From Actinomadura physcomitrii (GTDB lineage: Bacteria; Actinomycetota; Actinomycetes; Streptosporangiales; Streptosporangiaceae), in contig NZ_WBMS02000011.1 in assembly GCF_008923205.2 (NCBI RefSeq), positions 1-64,000 of the forward strand: DNA of 64,000 bases, in the 5' to 3' direction. The notes beneath the pieces are model-generated. The model was not told the origin of the DNA. It worked only from the letters and a program-made list of their open reading frames with translations, and searched no databases. The position numbers were made by a program, and so were the translations under genes. Positions 1 through 10,614 of the stretch are shown here, in pieces. Within the stretch, counting starts at the first letter, position 1. Every line of letters begins with the position of its first letter.

Positions 1-2
1 TG

Positions 3-1568
<1,566 letters not shown>

Positions 1569-1621
1569 TCAACTCTTCGTCCCGGCTCACTTTCTCGGGG
1601 GAGAAATCGGAGAGCGTCCAT

Positions 1622-2632
1622 ATGAAAGGCGTGTTCGCGCGAACGTCGGCCAAGGGCCGCGCACCCGTCAGAAGGCTCGCGGTGCTGGCCGCGGCGGGGC
1701 TGCTGGCGCTCGGCGCGTGCAGCAGCTCCGGCGGCAAGAAGGGCGAGGAGAAGGCGACCGGCGGCGCCGGTCCCCGGCTGAAGATCGCGATGGTCACCCA
1801 CTCGGCGCCCGGCGACACCTTCTGGGACATCGTCCAGAAGGGGGCGAAGGCGGCCGCCGCCAAGGACAACGTCCAGTTCCTGTACTCGGCCGACCCCGAC
1901 GGGGGCAAGCAGGCGCAGCTCGTCCAGACCGCGATCGACCAGAAGGTCGACGGCATCATCGTCACCCTCGCCAAGCCCGACGCGATGAAGGATGTGCTGG
2001 CCCGCGCCACGGCGGCGAAGATCCCGGTCGTGTCGATCAACTCCGGCGCGGAGGACTCGGCGAAGCTCGGCGCGCTCGCGCACTTCGGGCAGGACGAGTC
2101 GATCGCGGGCGAGGCGGCCGGCACGGAGCTGGCGAAGATCGGCGTGAAGAAGGCGCTGTGCGTGGTGCACGAGCAGGGCAACGTCGGCCTGGAGAGCCGC
2201 TGCGCCGGCGCGAAGAAGACCTTCTCCGGGCAGCTGCAGAACCTGTACGTGCAGGGCAGCGACATGCCGCAGGTGAAGTCGTCGATCACCGCGAAGCTCC
2301 AGTCGGACAAGGACATCGACGGGATCCTGACGCTCGGCGCCCCGTTCGCCGCGACCGCCGTCGACTCGGTCAAGGAGACGGGCAGCAAGGCCAAGGTCGC
2401 CACGTTCGACCTGAACAAGGACCTGATCGCCTCGATCAAGTCCGGTGACATCCAGTTCGCCGTCGACCAGCAGCCCTACCTGCAGGGATACGAGGCCGTC
2501 GACGAGCTGTGGCTCTACCGGACCAACGGCAACGTGCTCGGCGGCGGGCGCCCGGTGCTGACCGGTCCCGCGATCGTCACCAAGGACAACGCCGCCTCGC
2601 TGGAGGGCTTCGCCGTCCGGGGGACGCGGTGA
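1622..2632 (+). CDS. Sugar (probably inositol) ABC transporter substrate-binding lipoprotein
   Basis: Extracytoplasmic solute-binding protein of 336 residues, periplasmic-binding-protein type 1 (ribose/inositol class). It starts with a basic n-region, a hydrophobic stretch and the lipobox LGAC near residue 30, so it should be lipid-anchored to the outer face of the membrane. [22 protein letters not shown] segment and an [11 protein letters not shown] segment near the end are typical of the family. The ATG at 1622 is chosen over an upstream ATG at 1565 because GGAGAG sits 7 bases before it and the signal peptide then begins properly. Its stop overlaps the permease start (GTGA). Inositol as substrate is inferred only from the neighbouring iolD. 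Confidence 0.85.
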   Translation: MKGVFARTSAKGRAPVRRLAVLAAAGLLALGACSSSGGKKGEEKATGGAGPRLKIAMVTHSAPGDTFWDIVQKGAKAAAAKDNVQFLYSADPDGGKQAQLVQTAIDQKVDGIIVTLAKPDAMKDVLARATAAKIPVVSINSGAEDSAKLGALAHFGQDESIAGEAAGTELAKIGVKKALCVVHEQGNVGLESRCAGAKKTFSGQLQNLYVQGSDMPQVKSSITAKLQSDKDIDGILTLGAPFAATAVDSVKETGSKAKVATFDLNKDLIASIKSGDIQFAVDQQPYLQGYEAVDELWLYRTNGNVLGGGRPVLTGPAIVTKDNAASLEGFAVRGTR

Positions 2633-3681
2633 CGCAGGCGGTCGCCGGCCCGCCCGCGGCCGTGCCGGACGAGCGGCTGGCGCGGGAGTCGCCGCTGCGG
2701 CGGCTGCTGCGCCGGCCCGAGTTCGGCGCGCTGCTCGGCGCGGTCGCGGTGTTCGTGTTCTTCTCGCTGGTCGCCGACGCGTTCCTGCAGGCCGACTCGT
2801 TCTCGACGGTGCTGTACGCGAGCTCGACGTTCGGGATCATGGCGGTCGGGGTGTCGCTGCTGATGATCGGCGGCGAGTTCGACCTGTCCGCCGGGGTGCT
2901 GGTGACGACGGCGGCGCTCGTCGCGGCGCTGGCCAGCTACCAGCTGACGCTGAACCTGTGGGTCGGCGTCGCCATCTCGCTCGTCGTGACGCTGGCGATC
3001 GGGGCGCTGAACGGCCTGCTCTACATCAAGACGGGCCTGCCGAGCTTCATCGTCACGCTCGCCACGTTCTTCATGCTGGCCGGCGCGAACCTCGGCGTGA
3101 CGAAGGCGGTCACCGGGAACGTCGCGTCCGACTCCGTCCGGGACATGGACGGGTTCGACAGCGCCCGCAAGGTGTTCGCGTCCGACGTCGACCTCGGCGG
3201 CGTCAACGTCAAGATCACCGTGTTCTGGTGGCTGCTGTTCGTCGCGATCGCGACCTAGATCCTGCTGCGCACCCGCGCCGGGAACTGGATCTTCGCGGTG
3301 GGCGGCGCGGCCGGCAGCGCCCGCGCGGTCGGCGTCCCGGTCGCCCGCACGAAGATCGGCCTGTTCATGGGCGTGGCGTTCTGCGGCTGGTTCTCCGGGA
3401 TGCACCTGGTGTTCGCGTTCGCCACCGTCCAGTCGGGCGAGGGCGTCGGCAACGAGTTCAACTACATCATCTGCGCGGTCATCGGCGGCTGCCTGCTGAC
3501 CGGCGGCTACGGGTCGGCGATCGGCGCGGCGATCGGCGCGTTCATCTTCGGCATGGTGAACAAGGGCATCGTGTACGCCGAGTGGAACCCGGACTGGTTC
3601 CGGTTCTTCCTCGGCGCGATGCTGCTCATCGCCACCGTGGTGAACCTGGTCGTGCGGCGCAGAGTGGAGCGGTCGACATGA
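2629..3681 (+). pseudogene. Sugar ABC transporter permease interrupted by an in-frame TAG
   Basis: Integral membrane permease of the ribose/inositol (BPD_transp_2) class. The full frame is 350 codons, but codon 210 is TAG (3256-3258). Before it lie hydrophobic helices and the family segment [12 protein letters not shown]. After it the same frame resumes at once with [16 protein letters not shown], the conserved cytoplasmic loop normally preceded by Trp in this family, so TGG to TAG is the simplest explanation. No frame change is involved. GTG 2629 overlaps the preceding stop and the end overlaps the ATPase start (ATGA). As written, the product lacks the C-terminal half and import should fail; a sequencing error or readthrough are the alternatives. 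Confidence 0.85.
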
Positions 3682-4526
3682 CGGACCCGAAGGGCGCGCC
3701 GCTGGTCAGGCTGGCCGGCGTCGGCAAGAACTACGGCAACGTCATCGCGCTGCGGGACGTCGACCTGGAGGCGTCCGCCGGCGAGGTGACCTGCGTGCTC
3801 GGCGACAACGGCGCCGGCAAGTCCACCCTCATCAAGATCGTCGCCGGGCTGCACCGGCACGACCTCGGCACCTACGAGGTGCAGGGCGAGCCGGTGGCGT
3901 TCTCCTCGCCGCGCGAGGCCCTCGACCGCGGCATCGCGACCGTCTACCAGGACCTCGCGGTCGTCCCGCTGATGCCGGTCTGGCGGAACTTCTTCCTCGG
4001 CTCGGAGAGGCGCAAGGCGTTCGGCCGCATGGACATCGGGTTCATGCGCCGCACCACCAAGGCCGAGATGGCGGCGATGGGCATCGACCTGCGCGACGTC
4101 GACCAGCCGATCGGCACGCTGTCGGGCGGCGAGCGGCAGTGCGTGGCGATCGCCCGCGCCGTGTACTTCGGCGCGAAGGCCCTCGTCCTGGACGAGCCGA
4201 CGGCCGCGCTCGGCGTGAAGCAGGCCGGGACCGTGCTGCGCTACATCGTGCAGGCGCGCGAGCGCGGCCTCGCGGTCATCTTCATCACCCACAACCCGCA
4301 CCACGCCTACCCGGTCGGCGACCGCTTCCTGATCCTCAACCGGGGCCGCCCGATCGGGTACCGCACCAAGGAGGAGATCAGCCGCGAGGAGCTGACCGCG
4401 CTCATGGCGGGCGGTGCCGAGCTGGAGGAGCTGGCGCACGAGCTGGACGCCGCCGTGTCCGGCTCGGGCAGGCGCGCCGCGAAGGAACTGGCGGAGGGCG
4501 CCGACCGGCTCCGCAAGACCGACTGA
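3678..4526 (+). CDS. Sugar ABC transporter ATP-binding protein (FrcA-like, single cassette)
   Basis: ATPase of 282 residues that should power the sugar importer encoded just upstream. Visible motifs are Walker [10 protein letters not shown]-loop region [11 protein letters not shown], signature LSGGERQ, Walker B ALVLDEP and the H-loop [10 protein letters not shown]. It carries one nucleotide-binding domain, as in fructose-type FrcA, whereas ribose-type RbsA proteins have two. The start ATG at 3678 overlaps the permease stop, implying translational coupling. The acidic/basic tail after about residue 245 is low complexity. A strong hairpin follows the stop. Because the permease frame is broken, this ATPase may have no functional membrane partner in this strain unless another permease substitutes. 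Confidence 0.88.
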   Translation: MTDPKGAPLVRLAGVGKNYGNVIALRDVDLEASAGEVTCVLGDNGAGKSTLIKIVAGLHRHDLGTYEVQGEPVAFSSPREALDRGIATVYQDLAVVPLMPVWRNFFLGSERRKAFGRMDIGFMRRTTKAEMAAMGIDLRDVDQPIGTLSGGERQCVAIARAVYFGAKALVLDEPTAALGVKQAGTVLRYIVQARERGLAVIFITHNPHHAYPVGDRFLILNRGRPIGYRTKEEISREELTALMAGGAELEELAHELDAAVSGSGRRAAKELAEGADRLRKTD

Positions 4527-4531
4527 TCACG

Positions 4532-4566
4532 GCATGGCGGGCCGCCGCTCGGACGGCCCGCCATGC
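4532..4566. terminator. Bidirectional hairpin terminator between convergent genes
   Basis: A perfect 13-bp stem (4532-4544 with 4554-4566, arm GCATGGCGGGCCG) closes a 9-base loop. It fills the gap between the plus-strand ABC operon and the convergent minus-strand gene ending at 4583, so it can end both transcripts. No U-tract follows, which is usual in high-GC actinobacteria. Confidence 0.75.
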
Positions 4567-4582
4567 GCCGGCCGTGTGGCGG

Positions 4583-6748
4583 TCACTCGTCGGCGGTGTG
4601 GATGCGGCGGGCGGTGTACGCCACGTCCGGAACCGGGTGGGCGCGCAGTGCGCGCAGCAGGGCGCGCCACGGCTCGGACCAGCCGGCCCGGGGCGCGTGG
4701 CCGCCGGCGAGCGCCGCGGCGAACAGCCCGCCGGCGAGGTCGCCGCGGGCCGCGAGGCGTTCCGCGTGGGGGAGGACCGTCTCGGGGTCCGGCGTGCCGG
4801 CGGGGAGGCGCGCGTACTTCGCGAACCGGAGCCATCTCTCGTCCGCCCACGCGACAAGGGCCTCGGCGACCCGCTGGGTCGCGAGGACGCCGCCGGTGCA
4901 GCGGTCCGCGAGGGCGTCCAGTGCGGTGGCGGTCCCGGGCGCGTCCCAGCGGAGCGTCGCGGCGGCCAGCTCGCAGGCGAGGTCGCGGGGGAGGCAGCCG
5001 TCGAGGGCGGCGATGGCGCGCTCGGCGGTGTCGCGGTCGCGCTTCGCGGCGTCGCGCACCGCGTCGACGAGCGCCGACAGGCGCTGGAACGCGGGCAGGT
5101 CCCGCTCGGCGCCGGCGCTCGGCTCGTCCGGCGCGGCGGTCAGCTCGGCCGCCGCCGCACCGAGCTCCGCGGCGCCGAAACCGGCCACGGCGCAGCCGAC
5201 CAGCGCCTCGAGCGCGGGCCGCCAGCTCGGGGACGCGCCGAGGCCGGTGACGAGGCCGGCGAGCATCGCCGGGGCGTCCGGCGCCCACTGCGCCCACTGC
5301 GGCACGTTCGGCAGCGCGGCGTCGCGCGCCTCGGTGTCGCCGGAGCGCGCCACCCGCATGACCAGCGAGGCGTAGAAGCCGCGGAACCGCTCCTCGACGG
5401 CCAGCGGCGGCGTGCCGAGCACCTGCCGAGCCAGGTCGCGCGGGCCGCCGGCGGCCTCGGTCAGGATCCGCCGCGCCACCGGCTCGGCCAGGTACGGGCG
5501 GAGCGCGGAGGCGATCGCGGCGCGGACGTCGCGGTGCTGGCCGGGGTCGTCCCAGGCGGCGGCGATCAGGTCCAGGGCGTCGGGCACCCGGTTGTGCAGC
5601 AGGATCCGCAGCGCCTCCTTGCGTGCGGTGATCTTGCCTTCGCGGAGCGCCGGGACGGGCAGCGCCGCCAGCTCCGAGGGCTTGACGAAGCGGGCCGCAC
5701 GGGTCGACGCGTACATCGCGACGTGCGCGTGGTCCGTGGCGGCGTGCGCGAGCAGGTCGGGCAGGACGGCCTGCGGCGACGCCGTCCACGCGATCGCGGT
5801 CAGCGCCGTGCGGAGGATCCGGTCGTCGCCCGAGTCGAGGTAGGGGCGCAGCCGCGCCGCGTCCACGCCGGGGACCGTGCCGATGGTCCGGATCGCGCGC
5901 GCCCGTTCGTCGCCCGGCTGCTGCTCGTCGCCCGCGACCCGGGCCAGCAGGCGGAGGTAGGCCTCGCGCTGCCGGGACGTCCACCGGCGCATCCATGCCG
6001 CCGTCATGTGCGGGACGTAGGTGACGTCCGGACGCTGGAACCGTCCCGGCGGTGTCGTCCCGCCGAGGACAAGGTGCAGCAGGTCGGTGCGCTCGCGGGC
6101 GATCGCGGCCAGTACGGCCGGGATCGCGACGGCTGACGCGTCCTTCGCCACGACCCGCTCGACGCGCTCGGCGCGGGTGCCCGGGGGAGCGAGCCGCCGC
6201 TCCGCGTGGTCCAGCATGACGCCGGGGTGCGCGCGGCCGAGCGACGCCCAGTTCGGGACGGCGCGTTCAGCCGCGTCGATCCGCTCCGCCACTACCTCGG
6301 CACCGCAGGCCGGCAGCAGCGCGGCGGCCTCCTCCACGCCCCATCGGTCCGCGACCGGTCCGGCGAGCGCGTCCGCCAGGTCCGTGCGCCGCCACTTGCG
6401 GACGGCCTCGTAGATCTGCGCCCGGATCGCCGCGGGCGCGTCATCGAGCCCGGCGAGGAACGGCTCCGGGCCGGTCCCGTGCCGGACCGCCAGCCGGATC
6501 GCCCAGCACGCCAGCTCGGCGTCGGTGTCCCGCATGGCGCGGGCGATGTGCGCGAGCGACGCCTCGTCCCGCACGGCCGACGCGATGAACAGGCCCAGCG
6601 ACCGCTCGTAGTGGCCGCGGTCCGCCAGCTTGCCGAGCAGTTCCGCGAGCTCCGGCGCGCCGGCCCGCCCGCGCAGGTCCGCCAGCCGGCGGCAGCGCTC
6701 CGCGAACGGCAGCGGTTCGACTTCGGTCAGCAGCTCGTCAGCGCGCAT
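4583..6748 (-). CDS. Large helical (HEAT-like repeat) protein of unknown function, last gene of the SMC-like cluster
   Basis: Protein of 721 residues, not recognised as a named family. It is almost entirely amphipathic helix, with recurring Ala/Leu/Arg-rich helix pairs such as DAPAAIRAQIYEAVRKW and TARKEALRILLHNRVPDAL, which suggest a HEAT or ARM-type scaffold. No signal peptide, membrane segment or nuclease motif is visible. It starts 42 bases after the stop of the SMC-like ATPase on the same strand, so co-transcription is likely, though a weak GCCGG/CCGGC hairpin lies in the gap. It occupies the place where jetD stands in Wadjet operons but shows no Toprim-like motif that I can see. A role as adaptor or sensor for the ATPase complex is inference from position only. 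Confidence 0.75.
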   Translation of the reverse strand: MRADELLTEVEPLPFAERCRRLADLRGRAGAPELAELLGKLADRGHYERSLGLFIASAVRDEASLAHIARAMRDTDAELACWAIRLAVRHGTGPEPFLAGLDDAPAAIRAQIYEAVRKWRRTDLADALAGPVADRWGVEEAAALLPACGAEVVAERIDAAERAVPNWASLGRAHPGVMLDHAERRLAPPGTRAERVERVVAKDASAVAIPAVLAAIARERTDLLHLVLGGTTPPGRFQRPDVTYVPHMTAAWMRRWTSRQREAYLRLLARVAGDEQQPGDERARAIRTIGTVPGVDAARLRPYLDSGDDRILRTALTAIAWTASPQAVLPDLLAHAATDHAHVAMYASTRAARFVKPSELAALPVPALREGKITARKEALRILLHNRVPDALDLIAAAWDDPGQHRDVRAAIASALRPYLAEPVARRILTEAAGGPRDLARQVLGTPPLAVEERFRGFYASLVMRVARSGDTEARDAALPNVPQWAQWAPDAPAMLAGLVTGLGASPSWRPALEALVGCAVAGFGAAELGAAAAELTAAPDEPSAGAERDLPAFQRLSALVDAVRDAAKRDRDTAERAIAALDGCLPRDLACELAAATLRWDAPGTATALDALADRCTGGVLATQRVAEALVAWADERWLRFAKYARLPAGTPDPETVLPHAERLAARGDLAGGLFAAALAGGHAPRAGWSEPWRALLRALRAHPVPDVAYTARRIHTADE

Positions 6749-6790
6749 GCCGCGCAGCCTGCCGGATCCGCCGCCCGGCTTTCACATGAT

Positions 6791-9700
6791 TTACGGCGCT
6801 TCGCCGCTGGCCTCCGCCGACGCGCCGGCGGCCTCGGCCGGTGCGCCGGTGACTTCGCCCCGGGCGCGGGTGATGGCCTCCGCCAGCTTCCGGACCCGCG
6901 GCTCGTGCTCGTCGTAGCCCACCACGACCGGCGGCTCGTTGTACGGCATCGTGTCCGACGAGCGGCGCAGCTTCACGTACTGCCCGCAGGCGTCGATCGC
7001 GTACGGCTCCATGTCGTCCTGCAGCGCGCCGATCACCGTGATGCCGTGCGTCTCGCCGATCTTGCGGAACAGCGCGACGGCCTCCTTGCGGTGCTCCTTG
7101 CCGAGGTTGCGGCCCAGCTCGTCCAGCACCAGGCAGAGCCGCCCGCCACCGGAACTGGCCAGCGCCGCCGCGCACACCAGCTTGACCGCCTTCTCGTCCA
7201 TCAGCGCGGTGTTCGCCCGCCGGTTGTACGGGACGTAGCGCTGCCCGTCGGAGCGCCGCCACTTCGGCGTCACCCGCCAGCGCCACTCCTGCTCCGGGTC
7301 GCCCGGCTGCTCCGGCGTAGGGAACTCCAGCGTCGCGCCATAGCCGCCGTAGGCGAGGTCGAGCTTCTCGAACTCCTCCGAGACCCGCTGCAGGCGCGCC
7401 CGGATCGCCGCCGTCAGCGCGGTCCGGTGCGCCTCCGCGGCACCCGCCGCCTCCATCGCGCCCTTGCGCGCCTTCTCCAGGTCGGCGCGGCGTCCCGACA
7501 GCTGTACCTCGATCTGCCGCCGCTGGTGCTTCTCGTAGTCCTCCTGGCGCCGCAGATAGCCCTCCAGCGACTTCGCCAGCCGCAGGAACGTCGCCTGCTC
7601 CCGGTCGGTGCGGCGGCCCTCGCCCTCGGCGCGCTCCCGCAGCAGGAACCGCGTCTCCTCCGGCATGTCCTCATCGGACGGCCCGTCGGGGAACACCCGC
7701 CGCAGCGCCTCCGACAGGTGCTTCTCGGCGGTGTGCCACCACTCGGCCGGCGTCCACGTCCGCTCGTCGTCGTCGAGGCCGGACAGCCACTCGGCCGCAC
7801 CGTCCCTAGACCCGCCCCACTCCTTCTCCAGTTCCTCGATGCCGAGCGCCGCGCGCTTGTCGGCCAGCTCCGCCGCCTTGCGCCGCACCCGGTCGCGGTC
7901 CCGATCGTGCGCCTCCTTGCGGCCGCGCAGCCGGTCCACCTCCAGCGCGCGCGTGTCCGCCTTCGCCTGGAGCCGCCGCACGGCCTGCTCCGCCGATCCG
8001 AGGCGCGGCCCCAGCTTCGACTCGCTGCTCGCCAGCTCCTCCAGCCGCGCCCGCAGCTCGGCCATCCGCTCCTGGACGGCGTCCAGCTCGTCCGCCGCGC
8101 GCGCCCCCGCGAGCCGCCGTCCCGCCCGCGCCACGTCCGCGGCCGCGTCGGACGTGGCCTGCCGGGCGTTCTCCAGCGCCTCCTTCGCCGCCTCCAGCGC
8201 GGCCCGCGCCGCCTGCACCCGCGCCACCCGGCCCGTCACCGGCTCGGGGAAGCCGCCGACGATGACGACGCCCCTCCCGTCGCCGTCGAAGGCGCCGAAG
8301 AAGCGCGTCAGCGGCAGCGCGCACCGGACGCCCTCCGGATGCCCCGGCACCGGCGCACCGCCCGGGTCCAGCTCCCCGTCCGCCGGGACGATCATCGAAC
8401 CGGGCAGCCCCTTCAGCGCGTCCGCGGCCGCGTCCAGCTCGGACGTCCCGACCACCACCGCCTCCCGGTACGGCCACAGCGCCGCCTCCCAGCGATCCCG
8501 CACGTCCTCCGCCAGTTCCACCGCGTCCAGCAGCCCCACCGCCGCGATCCCGGCCGCGGCCAGCGCCCTGATCTGCGCGGGCGCGCTGCTCTCGCCCGCC
8601 TCCGCCTCCGCCAGCGACCGCTCCGCCCGCGCGAGCGCGCCGCGCGCCATCCCGAACTCCTGCTGCGCCTCGTCCCGGCGCGCCTCCGCGTCCGCAAGCT
8701 CCGCCTTCGCGGCGGCGCCGTCGCGCCCGTCGGCCTCCCGCCGCCGCTCCTCCAGCGCCGACACCTGCCGGCGCAGCTCCTCCAGCCGGTTGCGGGCGAC
8801 CGCCTTGTCCGCGCCGAGCTGGTCGGCCTGCCCCTTCAGCTCCGCCAGCGCCGCGCCCGCCTCGCCGAGCCGCGCGTCCAGCGCACCGCCGGTGAGCTGC
8901 TCGATCTCCCGCTCCGCCGCCTTCGCCGCGGCCGCCAGCTCCGCGGCCTCGGCGCGCAGCCCCTCCTGCTCGGCGGCGTGCGCCGCGTCGGCCTGCGCCG
9001 CGTCCGCCAGCAGCCGCGCCTGCCGCGTCCGCCAGTGCCGCAGCGCCGCCGCCACCTCCTCGCGCGCGCGGTCGCGCCGGTCGAACGTCTTCAGCAGCGA
9101 CGCCGCCTCCCGCTCCCACTCCGCGAGCCGGTCCGCCGCCTCCGCCGCCTTCGCCCGCTCGCGGTGCTCCTCCGCCCGCGACTTGCGCTCCGCCTCCAGC
9201 TCCCGGTCCAGGCCTGTCAGCGCCGCGATCGCGCTGAAGATCCGCTCCGGGCTGATCTCGTTCAGCGGCTGCGACAGCAGGTTCGTCGCGACCTTCGACC
9301 GCACCGACGTCGACAGGAACGACACGCACCGCACCTGCCCGCCGTACAGGACGCGGCCCAGGTCCTTCGCCACCAGGTCGCGGCGGCCCGCGCTGCGCGG
9401 CAGGCTCGCCCACAGCCGGTCCGCGAGCGCCACCCGCCCCGCCTCCGACGGCGCCGACGCCAGGTACACGCCCTCCTGCCAGCGGATCTCCAGGTGCGGC
9501 GCGTCCGCGTTCACCCGCAGCCACACCGTCAGCGCGGTCTCGTCCTCGGTCTTATTCTCGCCATCGGCCTCGGGCTCGCCTTCGGCCTCGACGGGCTCGG
9601 CGTAGTCGAAGACGCCCACGATGTACCCGTGGTCGGCGCTCGCCCACCGGCTGTCGCCCTGCGCCGCCAGCTCCGCGTTGAACAGCAGCTCCGCCACCGC

Positions 9701-9961
9701 CCGCGCGCCGGACGCGAACCGCCACTGCTCGTCGCCCAGCAGCGCCGTGATCGCCGCGATGAACGACGACTTGCCCGCCCCGTTGGAGTCCTTCGGGCCC
9801 TGCCCCGCCACCACGATCAGCGTCCCCGGCACCGTCGGCACCGGATGCGTCGACAGCCGCGAGATGTTCACCGCCTGCACCGCCACCAGCGTCCGGTCGC
9901 CGACGAGGTTCACCGCGTCCCGGACGGGCCCCGGCACCAGCGGCTCCAGCACGGCCGTCAT
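6791..9961 (-). CDS. SMC-like (MksB/JetC-type) coiled-coil ATPase
   Basis: Protein of 1056 residues with SMC/Rad50/MukB layout. The Walker A region GPKDSNGAGKSS lies near residues 55-66. Two long Ala/Glu/Arg coiled coils flank a central globular segment around GEGVRCALPLTRFF-type sequence (hinge-like). Walker B LVLDELGRNL lies near residue 943. The family's C-terminal LSGGE signature is not evident; the equivalent position reads NTALMDEKAVKLVCAAAL. ATG 9961 overlaps the stop of the 218-residue gene (ATGA), which fits fixed stoichiometry. Coiled-coil and head arrangement match MksB/JetC, which load on DNA with kleisin partners; no zinc hook (CxxC) is present, which argues against SbcC. DNA loop extrusion or plasmid defence is inferred from family only. 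Confidence 0.85.
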   Translation of the reverse strand: MTAVLEPLVPGPVRDAVNLVGDRTLVAVQAVNISRLSTHPVPTVPGTLIVVAGQGPKDSNGAGKSSFIAAITALLGDEQWRFASGARAVAELLFNAELAAQGDSRWASADHGYIVGVFDYAEPVEAEGEPEADGENKTEDETALTVWLRVNADAPHLEIRWQEGVYLASAPSEAGRVALADRLWASLPRSAGRRDLVAKDLGRVLYGGQVRCVSFLSTSVRSKVATNLLSQPLNEISPERIFSAIAALTGLDRELEAERKSRAEEHRERAKAAEAADRLAEWEREAASLLKTFDRRDRAREEVAAALRHWRTRQARLLADAAQADAAHAAEQEGLRAEAAELAAAAKAAEREIEQLTGGALDARLGEAGAALAELKGQADQLGADKAVARNRLEELRRQVSALEERRREADGRDGAAAKAELADAEARRDEAQQEFGMARGALARAERSLAEAEAGESSAPAQIRALAAAGIAAVGLLDAVELAEDVRDRWEAALWPYREAVVVGTSELDAAADALKGLPGSMIVPADGELDPGGAPVPGHPEGVRCALPLTRFFGAFDGDGRGVVIVGGFPEPVTGRVARVQAARAALEAAKEALENARQATSDAAADVARAGRRLAGARAADELDAVQERMAELRARLEELASSESKLGPRLGSAEQAVRRLQAKADTRALEVDRLRGRKEAHDRDRDRVRRKAAELADKRAALGIEELEKEWGGSRDGAAEWLSGLDDDERTWTPAEWWHTAEKHLSEALRRVFPDGPSDEDMPEETRFLLRERAEGEGRRTDREQATFLRLAKSLEGYLRRQEDYEKHQRRQIEVQLSGRRADLEKARKGAMEAAGAAEAHRTALTAAIRARLQRVSEEFEKLDLAYGGYGATLEFPTPEQPGDPEQEWRWRVTPKWRRSDGQRYVPYNRRANTALMDEKAVKLVCAAALASSGGGRLCLVLDELGRNLGKEHRKEAVALFRKIGETHGITVIGALQDDMEPYAIDACGQYVKLRRSSDTMPYNEPPVVVGYDEHEPRVRKLAEAITRARGEVTGAPAEAAGASAEASGEAP

Positions 9962-10614
9962 TCGCTCTCCCCCTGCTCGCGTTCCCGCCCCCGCCGCCGC
10001 GCCCGGATCGCCGCCGCCAGCGGCGAGTCCGGCCCCGCGGCGAGGATCAGCTCCTCCTGCAGCCGGCGGCGCGCCGCCGGCGTCAGCCGGTGGAACTGCG
10101 GCCCCGGCACGAACCCGCCGGAGTCGTCCGCGCCCGCCTTGACCTGCGACACCAGCCCCGCCAGCCGCAGCCGCCGCAGCGCCGCGTCCAGCTCCCCGAC
10201 GGGCAGCTGCGTGCGCCGCCTCAGCTCCTCCGCCGGCGTCGGGTACGGCGACAGCCACGAGTCGTCCTCCAGCAGCCCCGCCGCCCGCGGGATCGCCACC
10301 GAATGGATCAGCACCAGCGCCAGCACGGCCCGCTCCTGGACGGGCGGCACGCACTCCTCGTCCTTCGCCAGCTCCGCCGCGACGTCGTCCCGGTAGCCCG
10401 AGATCCACGACGTCTGCTCCGACCGGACCAGCGTCCGGCCGCTCAGCGCCAGCATCTCCTCGACCGTGCGCCGCAGCGCCGGCTCCCGCAGCGCCGGGAA
10501 CCGCACCTCCGGCACCGGCTCCGCCGCATGCTCCACCGCCATGTACGCCGCGACGAGCTCCGCCCGCCGCCGCTCGTCATAACCGCGCAGCAGCCCCTCG
10601 AACAGCTCACTCAC
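9958..10614 (-). CDS. MksE/JetB-like winged-helix partner of the SMC-like ATPase (putative)
   Basis: Protein of 218 residues. A middle segment with ERAVLALVLIHSVAIPRAA and a C-terminal winged-helix-like stretch (TPAEELRRRTQLPVGELDAALRRLRLAGLV) resemble the MukE/MksE/JetB accessory subunits, which clamp the kleisin of MukB-type condensins. The gene overlaps the SMC-like ATPase by 4 bases and the upstream gene by 8, giving a compact operon. The assignment rests on size, gene order and the winged-helix appearance, not on a diagnostic motif. The Arg-rich tail may touch DNA. The alternative is a generic winged-helix regulator, but placement directly before the ATPase in an overlapping operon makes a complex subunit more likely. 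Confidence 0.6.
   Translation of the reverse strand: MSELFEGLLRGYDERRRAELVAAYMAVEHAAEPVPEVRFPALREPALRRTVEEMLALSGRTLVRSEQTSWISGYRDDVAAELAKDEECVPPVQERAVLALVLIHSVAIPRAAGLLEDDSWLSPYPTPAEELRRRTQLPVGELDAALRRLRLAGLVSQVKAGADDSGGFVPGPQFHRLTPAARRRLQEELILAAGPDSPLAAAIRARRRGREREQGESE

Noticed and set aside
3256..3258. TAG as a programmed recoding (pyrrolysine-type) codon
   Set aside because: No pyl genes or special downstream element are visible, and the flanking family sequence predicts Trp; a nonsense mutation is simpler.
4583..6748. JetD nuclease as the identity of the last gene in the SMC-like cluster
   Set aside because: No Toprim-like acidic motif (E...DxD) or DUF3322/DUF2220-like segment is visible; the sequence is repeat-helical throughout.
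6206..10396. Long plus-strand frame opposite the SMC-like ATPase
   Set aside because: Translation is an Arg/Gln/Leu shadow of coiled-coil codons; the minus-strand protein has Walker motifs and overlapping neighbours.
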